Assembly: GCA_037833965.1 (NCBI GenBank)
Contig: AP031352.1
Span: forward strand, 14,984,501-15,048,500
DNA length: 64,000 nucleotides
Reading direction: 5' to 3'
DNA from: Marchantia polymorpha subsp. ruderalis
Taxonomy: Eukaryota; Streptophyta; Marchantiopsida; Marchantiales; Marchantiaceae
Part shown: positions 21,704 through 32,783 of the stretch, in pieces
Layout: every line of letters begins with the position of its first letter
Position numbering within the stretch: the first letter of the stretch is position 1
Position numbers and translations under genes: made by a program
The notes under the pieces: generated by a model
What the model saw: only the letters and a program-made list of their open reading frames with translations
Told to the model about the DNA's origin: nothing
Databases searched by the model: none

Positions 21704-21768
21704 TAGGATGTCCCCGAAGGGACATCCGATAAAATTGGAACGATACAGAGAAGATTCGAGACATCCGA
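21598..21768 (-). mobile_element. U6 snRNA-LINE chimeric insertion (copy 1)
   Basis: In element sense the insertion reads: a short U6-like scrap, an inverted part of U6, a complete U6 snRNA, then the last 23 bases of the LINE (CCACGGGCTTGATCTATTT plus four more). ACGAA flanks it (21593-21597 and 21769-21773). This fits target-primed synthesis that started on a LINE tail and jumped to the 3' end of U6 RNA, then folded back. Comparable U6/L1 chimeras are known in mammals. Confidence 0.85.
21621..21723 (-). pseudogene. U6: U6 snRNA pseudocopy, full length
   Basis: The minus strand reads from GTCCCTTCGGGGACATCC through GATACAGAGAAGATTAGCA and the ACGCATAAATCGAGAAATGG region to the terminal T-run. 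It includes the catalytic ACAGAGA box. Compared with plant U6 as I recall it, only one base near position 19 and one near the 3' end differ. No USE or TATA promoter is upstream, so it is a retrocopy, not a gene. Confidence 0.88.
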
Positions 21769-23716
21769 ACGAAGCAGGAATCCTTGACAAAGGAGTTGAT
21801 GGAGAATCCCAAATCCTTTTGGAGACGGTTAGCTGTAAGGTCTTCAAAACCTACTCTTGATCCCAAGAGTTTGATTGACTTTGCTGAAAAGCTTTATTTC
21901 TTTCCCAACGCTGCATCAATGCCTTGTTGTGAAGGAACATCAGGCTTATCGACGAGCTTAGAAATCGACGAGCAGGAAGAGGCTTTGGAGGCATTGCTAC
22001 TTTCATCAGATCTGAACTTCTTCCTATGATACATTTGGAAAGTAAAGATATTGGGAAACAATATCATTGGCTTCGTCTTGGATTGATTGGAGGATCTTAC
22101 AGTTATTTGGCAGTTTGCTACTTTGCACCATTATCCATGCAGATCTACTCCACAAGCACTTGCAATCGAAGTCAACCATTCCATCAGCTCATAGGAGATG
22201 TTCTCAAATATCAAGACAAAGGTGAAGTTTTTCTTGTTGGAGACTTCAATGCCCGCATCAGTTCCGCTCAATTTACACAATTTGATAGTTCCTTGTCTTC
22301 TCACTCTTTTGAAGAAAGTAGAGATAGTTTGTGGTCTAGAGTCTCTTGTGATCCTTGTACAAATGATTTGACTGAGCATTTCTTGACTTTTGGAGCCACT
22401 TGTAATCTGAAAGTTCTCAATGGTGTTTTTTTCTTTCCCAACTCTCACTCCAATACATGTTTTTCCTCTACTGGTGTTAGCACTATAGATTATCTTTTGT
22501 CCTCTGCCACTAATAGTTCATTTATCTCAGCGTTTGATATTCTAGAGCCTCAACCAGAATCAGATCATACACCTCTTTTATTTACTCTTTTGTTGTCAAC
22601 GTCAATCCCTCTTTCTACATGTCACTATGTTTCTACTTCCCCCAAGTTTTGTTTAGATGCTAGTAAGAAGCAACTTTATAGTGAACATTTCCAAGACCTC
22701 TTGACTTGTACTACTTGGAGCCTTGATCCACATACATCTAGTTTGCAACTAACTGAGTTGCTCCAAAACTCTGCTTCTAAGTTCTTTTTGAGACATAAGA
22801 CCAGGAGAGCTAGAGGTCTTCCTTGCAATGGATGGTTTGACTTTGATTGCAAGCAAGCGAGGGCGAGATCACTTGATAAATCCTTGGATCTTCACAATCG
22901 GTTGATTATGACAAGACTTTACAAAGACTTGGTGAAGTCCAAGAAACGAGCATTTTTGAGGCAGAAGCAAGAGTGCTTGACAAAGGAGCTCTTGGAGAAT
23001 CCCAAATCCTTTTGGAGGCGGTTGGCAATACGATCTTCTAAACCTACTCTTGATCCCAAGTCTTTGATTTCTTTTGCTGAAAAGCTTTATTTCTTTCCCA
23101 ATGTTGCATCTATGCCACATTGTGAAGGAAATCCAGGCTTATTTTCAGAAGTTGAAGTGATGACTCAACTCACACAATTGGCAAATGGTAAATGTGAGGA
23201 TTTGGATGGGCTTTCTATTGAACTTCTCAAGTGGGGAGGAGATGCTATTGGGCCTATACTCACAAAAGTGTTAGAGGATGCTGCTATTCATGGCTTTCCT
23301 TCATCTTGGTCTCTACGGAAGATTGTTCCTATTCACAAATCTGGGAGCAAGGCCTTGGTGACAAACTATCGCACTATCATGGTGGGTAGTATTTTTGCCA
23401 AGTTATTTGGCAAATTGGTGGAGTCAAAGTTGAGCACATGGGCTGAATCTTGTCAGAAGGAGCTCGGTTCCAAGCTGGTTTTCGTCCTACATTCAACACT
23501 ATAGACCATATCTTGGTTTTACGTGTTCTATGGGAGAAATCCAAGGGTAATGGAAAAGCTTTGTTTTGTGCCTTCATTGATTTCAAGAAAGCTTTTGACA
23601 CAGTACCTCGTGAGCTTTTATGGCAAAGATTGCAAGCCATTGGAGTACCATCAGATCTCTTGGCAGCGGTGGCTGCATTATACCACTCAGTTCGGGCCAA
23701 GATCAACACTTCTCAA

Positions 23717-24262
23717 ACCGAAGAGATTATCAGCACCATTGGAGTCATTCAAGGTTGTCCTCTCTCTCCCACTCTCTTTGGAGTTTTCATAGATGATATA
23801 GAAAGGTGGTTGGAGGATTGTGATAGCGAAGGTGTTAAACTTGGAGGTTTTGTCATCAAAGCTCTTTTGTATGCAGTAAATGGTAAATGGTAAATGGTAA
23901 ATGGTAAATAGATCAAGCCCGTGGGACCCAAAGGGTCAAAAGGCTAAAAAACACAATACAAACAATCCAACTCCAAACTAGGAGAGAACCAAAAGAACCC
24001 CCTAGCTAGTGCCCAAAGCACTAGAACGGTAACTAATAATATCTCTAATGTAACAACCTAAATCATAAGGCTCGAGTTGAAGCAGAGAAAAGAAATTCTC
24101 GAACCGAAGAGATTATCAGCACCATTGGAGTCATTCAAGGTTGTCCTCTCTCTCCCACTCTCTTTGGAGTTTTCATAGATGATATAGAAAGGTGGTTGGA
24201 GGATTGTGATAGCGAAGGTGTTAAACTTGGAGGTTTTGTCATCAAAGCTCTTTTGTATGCAG
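23717..24262 (+). repeat. 160-bp direct duplication around a 3' fragment
   Basis: Bases 23717-23876 recur at 24103-24262 (offset 386). Between them lies a 226-bp minus-strand LINE 3' end (23877-24102). Both copies end at the same base followed by GTAAATGG units, so the second copy also carries a tail junction. This looks like a duplication of the junction, not a plain target-site duplication. Confidence 0.75.
23877..24102 (-). mobile_element. LINE 3' fragment (A/B type) in B ORF2
   Basis: Tail, hairpin, 3' UTR and about 30 codons of ORF2 are present. It interrupts B ORF2 just before the YADD codons. A and B share this 3' UTR, so the subfamily cannot be decided from so short a piece. Confidence 0.75.
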
Positions 24263-24289
24263 TAAATGGTAAATGGTAAATGGTAAATA
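24262..24289 (-). repeat. Solo 3' tail with local duplication
   Basis: Four GTAAATG units sit between TATGCA and GATGATGTCAT. About 30 bases after it (GATGATGTCATATTACTAGC and on) are repeated once before ORF2 continues. It may derive from the adjacent 3' fragment rather than from a separate insertion. Confidence 0.6.
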
Positions 24290-25138
24290 GATGATGTCAT
24301 ATTACTAGCACGTGATGCCATATGCAGATGATGTCATATTACTAGCACGTGATGCCACTAGTTTACAAAAACACCTCGACACTTTGGCTAGCTTTTGTAC
24401 TCAAAATCAGATGGAAGTCAATTTGGAGAAGTCCAAAGTCATTCTTGTGGGCACTAGATCCAAGCTCTCTTTCTGTTACAAAGGATTAGAGTTGGAACAA
24501 GTGAAAAGTTACAAATATTTGGGCATTGATTTCTCATCTGATTATAGTTGGGCACTTTGTGTGCAAAAGAGGGTAGAAGCTGGTTTCAAAGCTCTATATT
24601 CATTGCTAAATAGATGTAGAGGAGCTCATCTAGTGTCTTGGAGTCTTAGGAAATTCTTATTCAGGAGCTTAGTGTTTCCCGTTATCTTATATGGAACACA
24701 AGTGTGGGGTCCTGGTTGTAAGAAGACAGGTTGGCAGCGTTTGGAGAGGGTGCAAAAGATCTTCTTACAAGAAGAATTGGGTGTGAGGACCCAAACTTCT
24801 TATGCAATTCTTCTTGCGGAAACAGGTTGTCTACCTCTTGAGGCTGAAGCTCTCTTTTTGACTATCACTTACGTCAAAAGAGTGAGATCTCTTGGTGCTT
24901 CTCGACTTCCTCTTGAAGCTCTGCATGCCACACGTCCCAAGAGTTGGTTTGCAGATGTGGTGACTTGGTCTTTGAGGTGGAATGTGACGGAACTTGATTG
25001 GAATTTGCAACCTATTGCCCTACGCGAGCGTATTAGGGAGGAATTTCTCAGCATTATGTGGAGCACACGAGGCACCAAGGTAATGGTAATGGTAATAGAT
25101 CAAGCCCGGGGGACCCAAAGGGTCAAAAGGCGCACTCA

Positions 25139-25621
25139 AGTCTAGAGGTGAAGATGAAATCTTATGCAGAAGCCACCAAGTCTGCTCATATCTCTTTCTG
25201 TCAAGAGCAAGAGATTGAAAAGACTAATCAATTTGCTCGTAGAAAGAATGTAAGAATTTCTGGTCTACCTGAATCTGAGAAGGAAGAGGTGAAGAGTGTT
25301 GTCACCAAGTTTTTAGCTGAAACACTTGATGTTCCTAATGCGGATGTGGCTCAAGCTTTTCGCATTGGAACCATAGGAACTCAACCTCGAGCCATCATAG
25401 TTAAGTTCAATGACCAAACTCAACGTGATACAGCTTTAGCCAACAAAGCTGTACTCAAAGGACGTAGGATTTGGTTAGATCCCGATCTCACACCTCTACA
25501 AGTAGAGGCAAGGAGAAAGGAGCTTGCAAAAGTCAAAGAAGCTCAAGATGCTGGATTTTTTGCTTATCTTCGTGATGGACAAGCAATTGTCACTCAAAGG
25601 AAGAGACAATCATCCACATAG
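25139..25621 (+). pseudogene. LINE ORF1 (C), N-terminally truncated
   Basis: The sequence from SLEVKMKSYAEATKS to RQSST-UAG is open. It has the second helix, the RRM-like core (NVRISGLPESEKEEV) and the C-terminal domain, but not the long coiled coil. The stop at 25619-25621 is in frame with ORF2 and followed by CAATCC. Confidence 0.85.
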
Positions 25622-27748
25622 CAATCCAAGAGCTTGAGGGTGTTAATGTGGAATATTAGAGGTCTTTCTACAACCAAGTATGTGAGTGCTAATCCGATTT
25701 GGAAGATGGCGGACATCATCAACATTGTGGAGACGTGGGAACATGAGAGCAACACTATTGGAGAGATACCAGGGTTTACTTTGGTGGGATCCACTTGGAA
25801 TCAGAGAAGTCAACGAGCTGGAAGAGGCTATGGCGGTATTGCTACTTTCATCAGATCTCAATTTCTACCTTTGATACATTTAGAAGGTCAGGATATTGGA
25901 GGTCAATATCATTGGCTTCGTCTTGGTTTGGTTGGAGGATCTTATAGTTATTTGGCTGTTTGTTACTTTGCACCATTGTCCATGCCTATCTACTCCACAC
26001 GCACTTGCAATCGGAGTCAACCATTCCATCGACTTATAGGAGATGTTCTCAATTATCAAAGCAAAGGTGAAGTTTTTCTGGTTGGAGATTTCAATGCTCG
26101 AATAGGTTGTGCACAATTTACTCAAGTTGGTGATCTCTTGAGTTCTCCCTCCTTTGAAGAACTTGAAGATAGTATGTGGTGTAGAAAGTCTTCTGATATT
26201 TGTACAAATCCTTTGACAGAACACTTTCTAACCTTTGGAGCCACATGTAATTTGAAAGTTCTCAACGGTATCTCTCTCTTTCCCAACTCCCTTTCCAATA
26301 CGTGCTTTTCTCCTACAGGTGTTAGCACCATTGATTATCTTCTATCTTCAGCCACTCATAGCTCTTTTATTTCGAAATTTGATATTCTAGAACCTCTGCC
26401 AGAGTCAGATCATGCACCTCTCTTATTTACTCTCTTGTTATCAAAAACAATCCCTCTCTCTCCATGCCATTCTGTTTTAGCTTCTCCCAAGTTTCGTTTA
26501 GATCCTAGTAAGAAAGAGTTGTACATGTTACATTTTCAAAACCTTTTGACTCACACTTCATGGAGCCTTGATCCACATACAGCGAGTGGGCAATTAATAG
26601 AGTTGCTCAAAGACACTGCTTCTAAGTTCTTTTTGCGGCACAAGGATCGAAGAGCTAGGAGGCTTCCTTGCAATGGATGGTTTGACTTGGATTGTAAGCA
26701 AGCGAGGATGAGATCAGTTGACAAGTCTTTGGATTTCCAAAGTCGGCTTACCTTGACAAGGCTTTACAAAGACTTGGTGAAGTCTAAAAAAAGAGCTTTT
26801 TTGAGGACGAAGCAGGAATCCTTGACAAAGGAGTTGATGGAGAATCCCAAATCCTTTTGGAGACGGTTAGCTGTAAGGTCTTCAAAGCCTACTCTTGATC
26901 CCAAGAGTTTGATTGACTTTGCTGAAAAGCTTTATTTCTTTCCCAACGCTGCATCAATGCCTTGTTGTGAAGGAACATCAGGCTTATTTTCTGAATCAGA
27001 GGTGATGACTCAAGTTAGAAAATTAGCAAATGGTAAATCGGAGGATTTGGATGGTCTCTCTATTGAACTTTTGAAGTGGGGAGGAGATCTTATTGGACCG
27101 AGACTCACCAAAGCGTTAGAGAATGCAGCTATGTATGGTTTTCCTTCAGCTTGGTCATTACGGAAGATTGTGCCTATTCACAAGTCAGGAAGGAAGGACT
27201 TGGTGACAAACTATCGCACAATCATGGTGGGTAGTGTTTTTGCCAAGTTGTTTGGCAAATTGGTGGAGTCAAAGTTGAGCACATGGACTGAATCTCATCG
27301 AAAGAGAGCGCGGTTTCAAGCAGGCTTTCGCCCCACATACAACACCATTGACCATATCTTGGCTTTGCGTGTTTTATGGGAGAAATCGAAGGGCAATGGC
27401 AAAGCTTTGTTTTGCGCCTTCATTGATTTTAAGAAAGCTTTTGACACCGTACCTCGTGAGCTATTATGGGAAAGGCTGCAAGTCATTGGAGTACCATCAG
27501 ATCTTCTAGCAGCTGTGGCCACGCTTTACCAATCTGTTCGAGCCAAGATCAACACTTCTCAAACTAAAGAGGTTCTGAGTACCATTGGAGTGATTCAAGG
27601 TTGTCCTCTCTCTCCTACTCTATTTGGAGTTTTTATAGGTGATATCGAAGAGTGGTTGGAGGCATGTGATAGTGAAGGTGTCAAGCTTGGAAACTTTGTT
27701 ATCAAAGCTCTCTTGGTAAATGGTAAATGGTAAATGGTAAATAGATCA

Positions 27749-27778
27749 AGCCCGTGGGACCCAAAGGGTCAAAAGGCT
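27749..27778 (-). promoter_or_regulatory. 3'-terminal RNA hairpin of A3
   Basis: The two stems (AGCC/GGCT and GACCC/GGGTC) are perfect. Nine bases separate the outer stem from the first full tail unit. Confidence 0.7.
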
Positions 27779-27834
27779 AAAAAACACAATACAAACAATC
27801 CAACTCCAAACTAGGAGAGAACCAAAAGAACCCC

Positions 27835-30800
27835 CTAGCTAGTGCCCAAAGCACTAGAACGGTAACTAATAATATCTCTAATGTAACAACCTAAATCATA
27901 AGGCTCGAGTTGAAGCAGAGAAAAGAAATTCTCGACATCAACTTTATGCGCCACTCGAATCTCTATATATCTAGTACAAGTAATAAACACATGCTCTTCA
28001 TCCTCAACATTTCTCCCATCACATAGCCTACAAATCCGTTCACTCCTATCAATATTCAACCAACGTCCTTCCTCAATTCCAAGCCTATGAGATCCTGTTC
28101 TATGCCTCGCAATAATATGACGTAAAGATGTAGCAATCTCTGCAACAAGGTACCCTTGCTCACAATAAATAAGCATAGGATTCACATGAAGTTGATAAAA
28201 CTGCATTTTAGTGCCTCCTCTCCTCCAAATGATGTTGAGAAACTCCTCCTTAATACGCTCGCGAAGGGCCATAGGTTGCAGATCCCAATCCAATTCCGTC
28301 ACATTCCACCTCAAAGACCAAGTCATCACATCTGCAAACCATCCCTTGGAACGTGTGGCACGCAAAGCATGAAGAGGAAGTCGAGAAGCATCAAGAGATC
28401 TCACCCTTCTAATATAAGTGATGGTCAAGTAGAGAGCTTCAGCCTCAAGAGGTAGACAACCGGTTTCCGCAAGAAGAATAGCATAAGGAGTTTGGTTCCT
28501 TACACCTAACTCTTCTTGTAAGAAGATCTTTTGCACCCTCTCCACACGCTCCCAACTTGTCTTCTTACTGCCAGGACCCCACACTTGTGTCCCATATAGA
28601 ACCACCGGCAACACTAAACTCCTAAATAAAAATTTCCTAAGACTCCAAGATACTAGATGGGCTCTTCTACATCGATTTAACAATGAATATAGAGCTTTGT
28701 AACCAGCTTCTACTCTCTTTTGTACACAAAGTGCCCAACTATAATTCTGAGAAAAATCAATGCCTAAATATTTGTAACTCTTCACTTGTTCCAATTCTAG
28801 TCCCTTGTAAAAGAAAGAGAACTTGGATCTAGTGCCCACAAGAATGATCTTTGATTTTTCCAGATTGACCTCCATCTGATTTCGAGTACAAAAGCTAGCC
28901 AAAGTATCAAGGTGTTTCTGTAAACTAATTGCATCACGTGCTAGTAATATGATATCATCTGCGTACAAAAGAGCTTTGATCACAAAGTCTCCAAGTTTGA
29001 CTCCTTCACTCTCACAATCATCCAACCACCTTTCTATATCATCTATGAATATTCCGAATAGAGTAGGAGAGAGAGGACAACCTTGAATAACTCCAATGGT
29101 GCTCGAGATCTCTTGAGGCTGAGAGGCATTAATCTTAGCTCGAACTGAAGTGTATAAAGTGGCCACAGCTCCGAGTAGATTAGCCGGTACTCCAATGTCT
29201 TGTAGTCTTTCCCATAAAAGCTTTCGAGGAACAGTATCAAAAGCTTTCTTCAAATCGATGAAGGCACAAAATAAAGCTTTCCCATTGCCCTTGGATTTCT
29301 CCCATAAAACACGTAAGGCCAAAATATGGTCAATAGTGTTGTATGTAGGACGAAAACCGGCTTGGGCCTTTGCTCTCTTCTGAAAATCCTCTGTCCATGT
29401 GCTCAACTTCGATTCTACCAACTTCCCAAACAACTTGGCAAAAACACTACCAACCATGATGGTGCGATAGTTTGTCACCACGTTCTTCCTTCCTGATTTA
29501 TGAATAGGAACAATCTTCCGCATGGACCAAGTTGATGGAAAACCGTGAACCATAGCATCTTCCAAAAGCTTAGTGAGAACCGGTCCAATACAATCTCCTC
29601 CCCACTTGATAAGTTCAATGGACAAGCCATCTAAATCCTCACATTTGCCATTTGCTAATTTTCGGAGAATAGTCATCACCTCTCCTTCCGAAAATAATCC
29701 AGGTGTTGCTTCGCAATATGGCATAGATGTGGCTTCTGGAAAGAAATAGAGCTTTTCGGCAAAAGCTACCAAAGACTCGGAATCAAGAGAAGGTTTTGAC
29801 GATGGTGTAGCTAATCGTCTCCAAAAGGACTTGGGATCCTTCATCAGGTCCTTTGTCAAGGATTCTTGCTTTCGTCTTAAGAAAGCTCGTTTCTTAGACT
29901 TCACCAAGTCTTTGTATATCCTTGTCAAAAGAAGCCGACTTTGAATATCCAAAGACCTATCAACAGACCTTGCCCTTGCTAGCTTGCATTCGGAGTCAAA
30001 CCATCCATTGCAAGGTAGCCCCTTAGCAATCCTAGTACTATGCCTCAAAAAGAACTTCGATGCAGAAGTTTTGAGCAATTCTATGAGCTGTAAACTAGCG
30101 GTATGCGAATCTGGACTCCATATGGTGTGAGTCAAAAGATCTTGTAGATGTTCTGCATAAAGGTCTCTTTTACAAGGATCTAAGCGAAACTTGGGAGAAG
30201 CTAAAAGAGATTGGCAAGGTGAAGTAGAGATTGATTTTGACATTGAAAGTGTGAACAAAAGAGGTGCATGATCTGATTCAGGTTGAGGATCCAAAACATC
30301 AAAATTGGAGATCAGAGAGGTACTAACCAAGGAAGACAAGAGAAAATCTATTGTGCTAGCACCGGTAGGGGAAAAACAAGTATTGGACTGAGAGTTGGGA
30401 AAGCGAGAGGTTCCATTGAGAACCTTCAAGTTACAAGTGGCTCCAAATGTCAAAAAGTGCTCTGTCAAAGAGTTTGTGGAAGGATCAAAAGAGGTTCTAG
30501 ACCACAAACTATCGTAAATTTCTTCAAACATAGAAGAAGCCAAGGGATCACTAAATTGAGTAAATTGAGCACAACGTATACGAGCATTGAAATCTCCAGC
30601 AAGAAAGACATCCCCTTTACTTTGGAATCTAAGAACATCTTCAATAAGCCGATGGAATGGTTCACTTCGGTTGCAAAAGCGTGTTGAGTAGATACCCATG
30701 GACAATGGTGCAAAATAACAAATTGCCAAATAGCAATAAGATCCTCCAACCACCCCGAGACGTAGCCAATGATACTGTCCACCAACATCTTGAGCTTCTA

Positions 30801-31041
30801 GATGTATGAGAGGTAGAAGATGAGACCTGATGAAAGTAGCAATACCTCCTTGACCCCTTCCCGCATGTTGTCTTCTTTGGTTCCATGTCGACCCCACCAA
30901 GGTAAACCCTTCCAACTCAGCAATAGTATTGCTTTCATGTTCCCAAGTCTCCACAATGTTGATGACGTCAGCCATCTTCCAAATCGGAGCAGCACTCACA
31001 TACTTTGTTGTTGAAAGTCCTCGGATATTCCACACCAACAC
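27835..31041 (-). CDS. LINE ORF2 (A3): endonuclease-reverse transcriptase
   Basis: All 1068 codons are open with the same catalytic residues and spacing as A1. I noticed one residue difference from A1 (MALRERI here, MTLRERI there). The first codon in the open frame after the UAG is 31059. GTG again replaces the ATG found in B and C, and the next ATG (codon 23) lies past the WNIRG strand that carries the catalytic Asn. The stop is followed by the 3' UTR shared with subfamily B. Confidence 0.93.
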   Translation of the reverse strand: MLVWNIRGLSTTKYVSAAPIWKMADVINIVETWEHESNTIAELEGFTLVGSTWNQRRQHAGRGQGGIATFIRSHLLPLIHLEAQDVGGQYHWLRLGVVGGSYCYLAICYFAPLSMGIYSTRFCNRSEPFHRLIEDVLRFQSKGDVFLAGDFNARIRCAQFTQFSDPLASSMFEEIYDSLWSRTSFDPSTNSLTEHFLTFGATCNLKVLNGTSRFPNSQSNTCFSPTGASTIDFLLSSLVSTSLISNFDVLDPQPESDHAPLLFTLSMSKSISTSPCQSLLASPKFRLDPCKRDLYAEHLQDLLTHTIWSPDSHTASLQLIELLKTSASKFFLRHSTRIAKGLPCNGWFDSECKLARARSVDRSLDIQSRLLLTRIYKDLVKSKKRAFLRRKQESLTKDLMKDPKSFWRRLATPSSKPSLDSESLVAFAEKLYFFPEATSMPYCEATPGLFSEGEVMTILRKLANGKCEDLDGLSIELIKWGGDCIGPVLTKLLEDAMVHGFPSTWSMRKIVPIHKSGRKNVVTNYRTIMVGSVFAKLFGKLVESKLSTWTEDFQKRAKAQAGFRPTYNTIDHILALRVLWEKSKGNGKALFCAFIDLKKAFDTVPRKLLWERLQDIGVPANLLGAVATLYTSVRAKINASQPQEISSTIGVIQGCPLSPTLFGIFIDDIERWLDDCESEGVKLGDFVIKALLYADDIILLARDAISLQKHLDTLASFCTRNQMEVNLEKSKIILVGTRSKFSFFYKGLELEQVKSYKYLGIDFSQNYSWALCVQKRVEAGYKALYSLLNRCRRAHLVSWSLRKFLFRSLVLPVVLYGTQVWGPGSKKTSWERVERVQKIFLQEELGVRNQTPYAILLAETGCLPLEAEALYLTITYIRRVRSLDASRLPLHALRATRSKGWFADVMTWSLRWNVTELDWDLQPMALRERIKEEFLNIIWRRGGTKMQFYQLHVNPMLIYCEQGYLVAEIATSLRHIIARHRTGSHRLGIEEGRWLNIDRSERICRLCDGRNVEDEEHVFITCTRYIEIRVAHKVDVENFFSLLQLEPYDLGCYIRDIISYRSSALGTS

Positions 31042-31053
31042 CCTTATCTTCTC

Positions 31054-31062
31054 GGATTGCTA
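31054..31062 (-). promoter_or_regulatory. In-frame UAG CAA UCC between ORF1 and ORF2 (A3)
   Basis: This is the sole stop between two long ORFs in one frame in the best-preserved copy. Read-through would give a fusion of roughly 1325 residues. Confidence 0.65.
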
Positions 31063-31815
31063 TGTTGACGACACCTTCCTCCTCTGAGTAACGATTGCTC
31101 TCCCATCGTGTAAATAAGCAACAAAACCCGATTCTTGAGCCTCTTTTACCTTCGCAAGCTCCTTTCTCCTAACTTCCACTTGTAGAGGAGTCAGATCAGG
31201 ATCCAACCATATTCTACGTCCCTTTAACATAGCCTTATTAGCCAAGGCAACATCACGTTGAGTTTGATTGACAAACTTCACTATAATACCACGAGGTTGA
31301 GCTCCCTTGTTTCCAATACGATAAGCTTGAGCCAATTCCGCATTGGAAACCTGAAGTGTTTCATCCAAAAACTTGGTGACAACACTCTTGACATCTTCAT
31401 TCTCTATTTCAGGTAAACCTGAAATTCTCACATTCTTCCTACGTGCAAGCTGGTTGGACTTTTCAATCTCTTGTTCTTGACAAAAAGAGATTTGAGCAGC
31501 CTTTGTAGCTTCAGCGTAGGATTTGATCTTCAAATCTAAGCTTTCCACCACCTCATGCAATCTAGGACTATCCGCACTTGTCATCTGAGAGCATACCTTC
31601 CCTTGGATGTCATCCACAGACTTAGATACATCCCACATCACACCCACACTATCCTTGAACACCTTCTCCACGTTCTTCTGTGATCCCTTCAACTCTCGAA
31701 TTTGATTATGTGCGAGAGTTAAAGCAGCCTGTTGCATCTTGAATTCATGTCGAAGTTCCTTCAATTCTTCGAAAATTGTTTGCAGAAGTTGAAAAATATC
31801 GTCTTGAGAAGCCAT
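31060..31815 (-). CDS. LINE ORF1 (A3)
   Basis: The 251-aa protein appears identical to A1 in translation: MASQDDIFQLLQTIFEEL, an acidic-basic coiled coil, the RRM-like core and a C-terminal QRRKVSST. It would bind the element RNA and form the transposition particle with ORF2. The ATG is about 80 bases after the last M1 unit. Confidence 0.9.
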   Translation of the reverse strand: MASQDDIFQLLQTIFEELKELRHEFKMQQAALTLAHNQIRELKGSQKNVEKVFKDSVGVMWDVSKSVDDIQGKVCSQMTSADSPRLHEVVESLDLKIKSYAEATKAAQISFCQEQEIEKSNQLARRKNVRISGLPEIENEDVKSVVTKFLDETLQVSNAELAQAYRIGNKGAQPRGIIVKFVNQTQRDVALANKAMLKGRRIWLDPDLTPLQVEVRRKELAKVKEAQESGFVAYLHDGRAIVTQRRKVSST

Positions 31816-31894
31816 GTCGTATCAACTTCCGTATCAACCAAAACACTCTAAATTCTAGGTCAAAACACCAAAAAATATCGTAACTTCTCACTCA

Positions 31895-32783
31895 AGCGTC
31901 CATGCACCTTCAAACTTGATGAGCTTCTGCCGAATATCAATCCCCAAGTCCTCAAAAATTTTCAGCCTCAGATCTTGCTTTGTCGAAAAGATAAAAATGT
32001 CTGAACATTTTTGTGACCACCCGAACACTCGGGATAAAAAGTCGAAACTCAAAATGGTCTGTAACTTCTGACTCAAGCGTCCGTTCACCTTCAAACTTTT
32101 TATGCTACTGCCGAATATTGATCTCCAAGTCCCCAAAAATTTTCAGACTCAGATCATGCTTCGTCAAAAAGATAAAAATGTCTGAACATTTTTGTGACCA
32201 CGGAACACTCGAAACAAAAAGTCGAAACTCCAAATGGGCTGTAACTTCTGACTCAAGCGTCCGTTAACCTTCAAACTTTTTATGCTTCTGCCGAATATTG
32301 ATCTCCAAGTCCCCAAAAATTTTCAGCCTCAGATCATGCTTCGTCAAAAAGATAAAAATGTCTGAACATTTTTGTGACCACCCGAACACTCGAAACAAAA
32401 AGTCGAAACTCCAAATGGGCTGTAACTTCTGAATCAAGCGTCCGTTCACCTTCAAACTTTTTATGCTTCTGCCGAATATTGATCTCCAAGTCCCCAAAAA
32501 TTTTCAGCCTCAGATCATGCTTCGTCAAAAAGATAAAAATCTCTGAACATTTTTGTGACCACCCTACCACTCGAAACAAAAAGTCGAAACTCCAAATGGG
32601 CTATAACTTCTGAATCAAGCGTCCGTTCACCTTCAAACTTTTTATGCTACTGCCGAATATTGATCTCCAAGTCCCCAAAAATTTTCAGCCTCAGATCATG
32701 CTTCGTCAAAAAGATAAAAATGTCTGAACATTTTTGTGACCACGTGAAACACTCCCAATTGACACTCTTTGCTGAAGAAATTC
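31895..32783 (-). repeat. 5' UTR monomers M1 of A3
   Basis: Five units start at 31895, 32076, 32256, 32437 and 32618, with the same one-base short unit as A1. The final unit grades into M2 across CGTGAAACACTC. Confidence 0.9.

Larger units (their letters stand above)
20393..21948 (+). pseudogene. C1 ORF2 N-terminal half, broken
   Basis: The endonuclease is present from LRVLMWNIRG (ATG at 20405) with ETWEHE and GDFNAR. One extra C near 21020 shifts the frame. A solo tail (21127-21145) and a U6-LINE chimera (21598-21768) interrupt the linker before the RT. The UAG of ORF1 lies 24 bases before the ATG in the same frame. Confidence 0.82.
21949..25079 (+). pseudogene. LINE ORF2 (B) endonuclease-RT, 5'-truncated
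   Basis: It is open from about 21970 through GDFNAR (followed by SSAQF instead of RSAQF), SDH and the RT. A small change near 23458 (AGAAGGAGCTCGG for AGAAGAGAGCGCGG) shifts the frame. A 3' fragment and a duplication split the region before YADD. The YADDVILLA motif is at about 24315-24340. The part after it is open to the C insertion. Confidence 0.82.

Noticed and set aside
21621-21723. Functional U6 snRNA gene
   Set aside because: There is no upstream promoter element, it is embedded in a LINE insertion with target duplication, and it is duplicated with that insertion.
23717-24262. 160-bp target-site duplication
   Set aside because: Both copies carry a tail junction at the same base, so the junction itself was duplicated.
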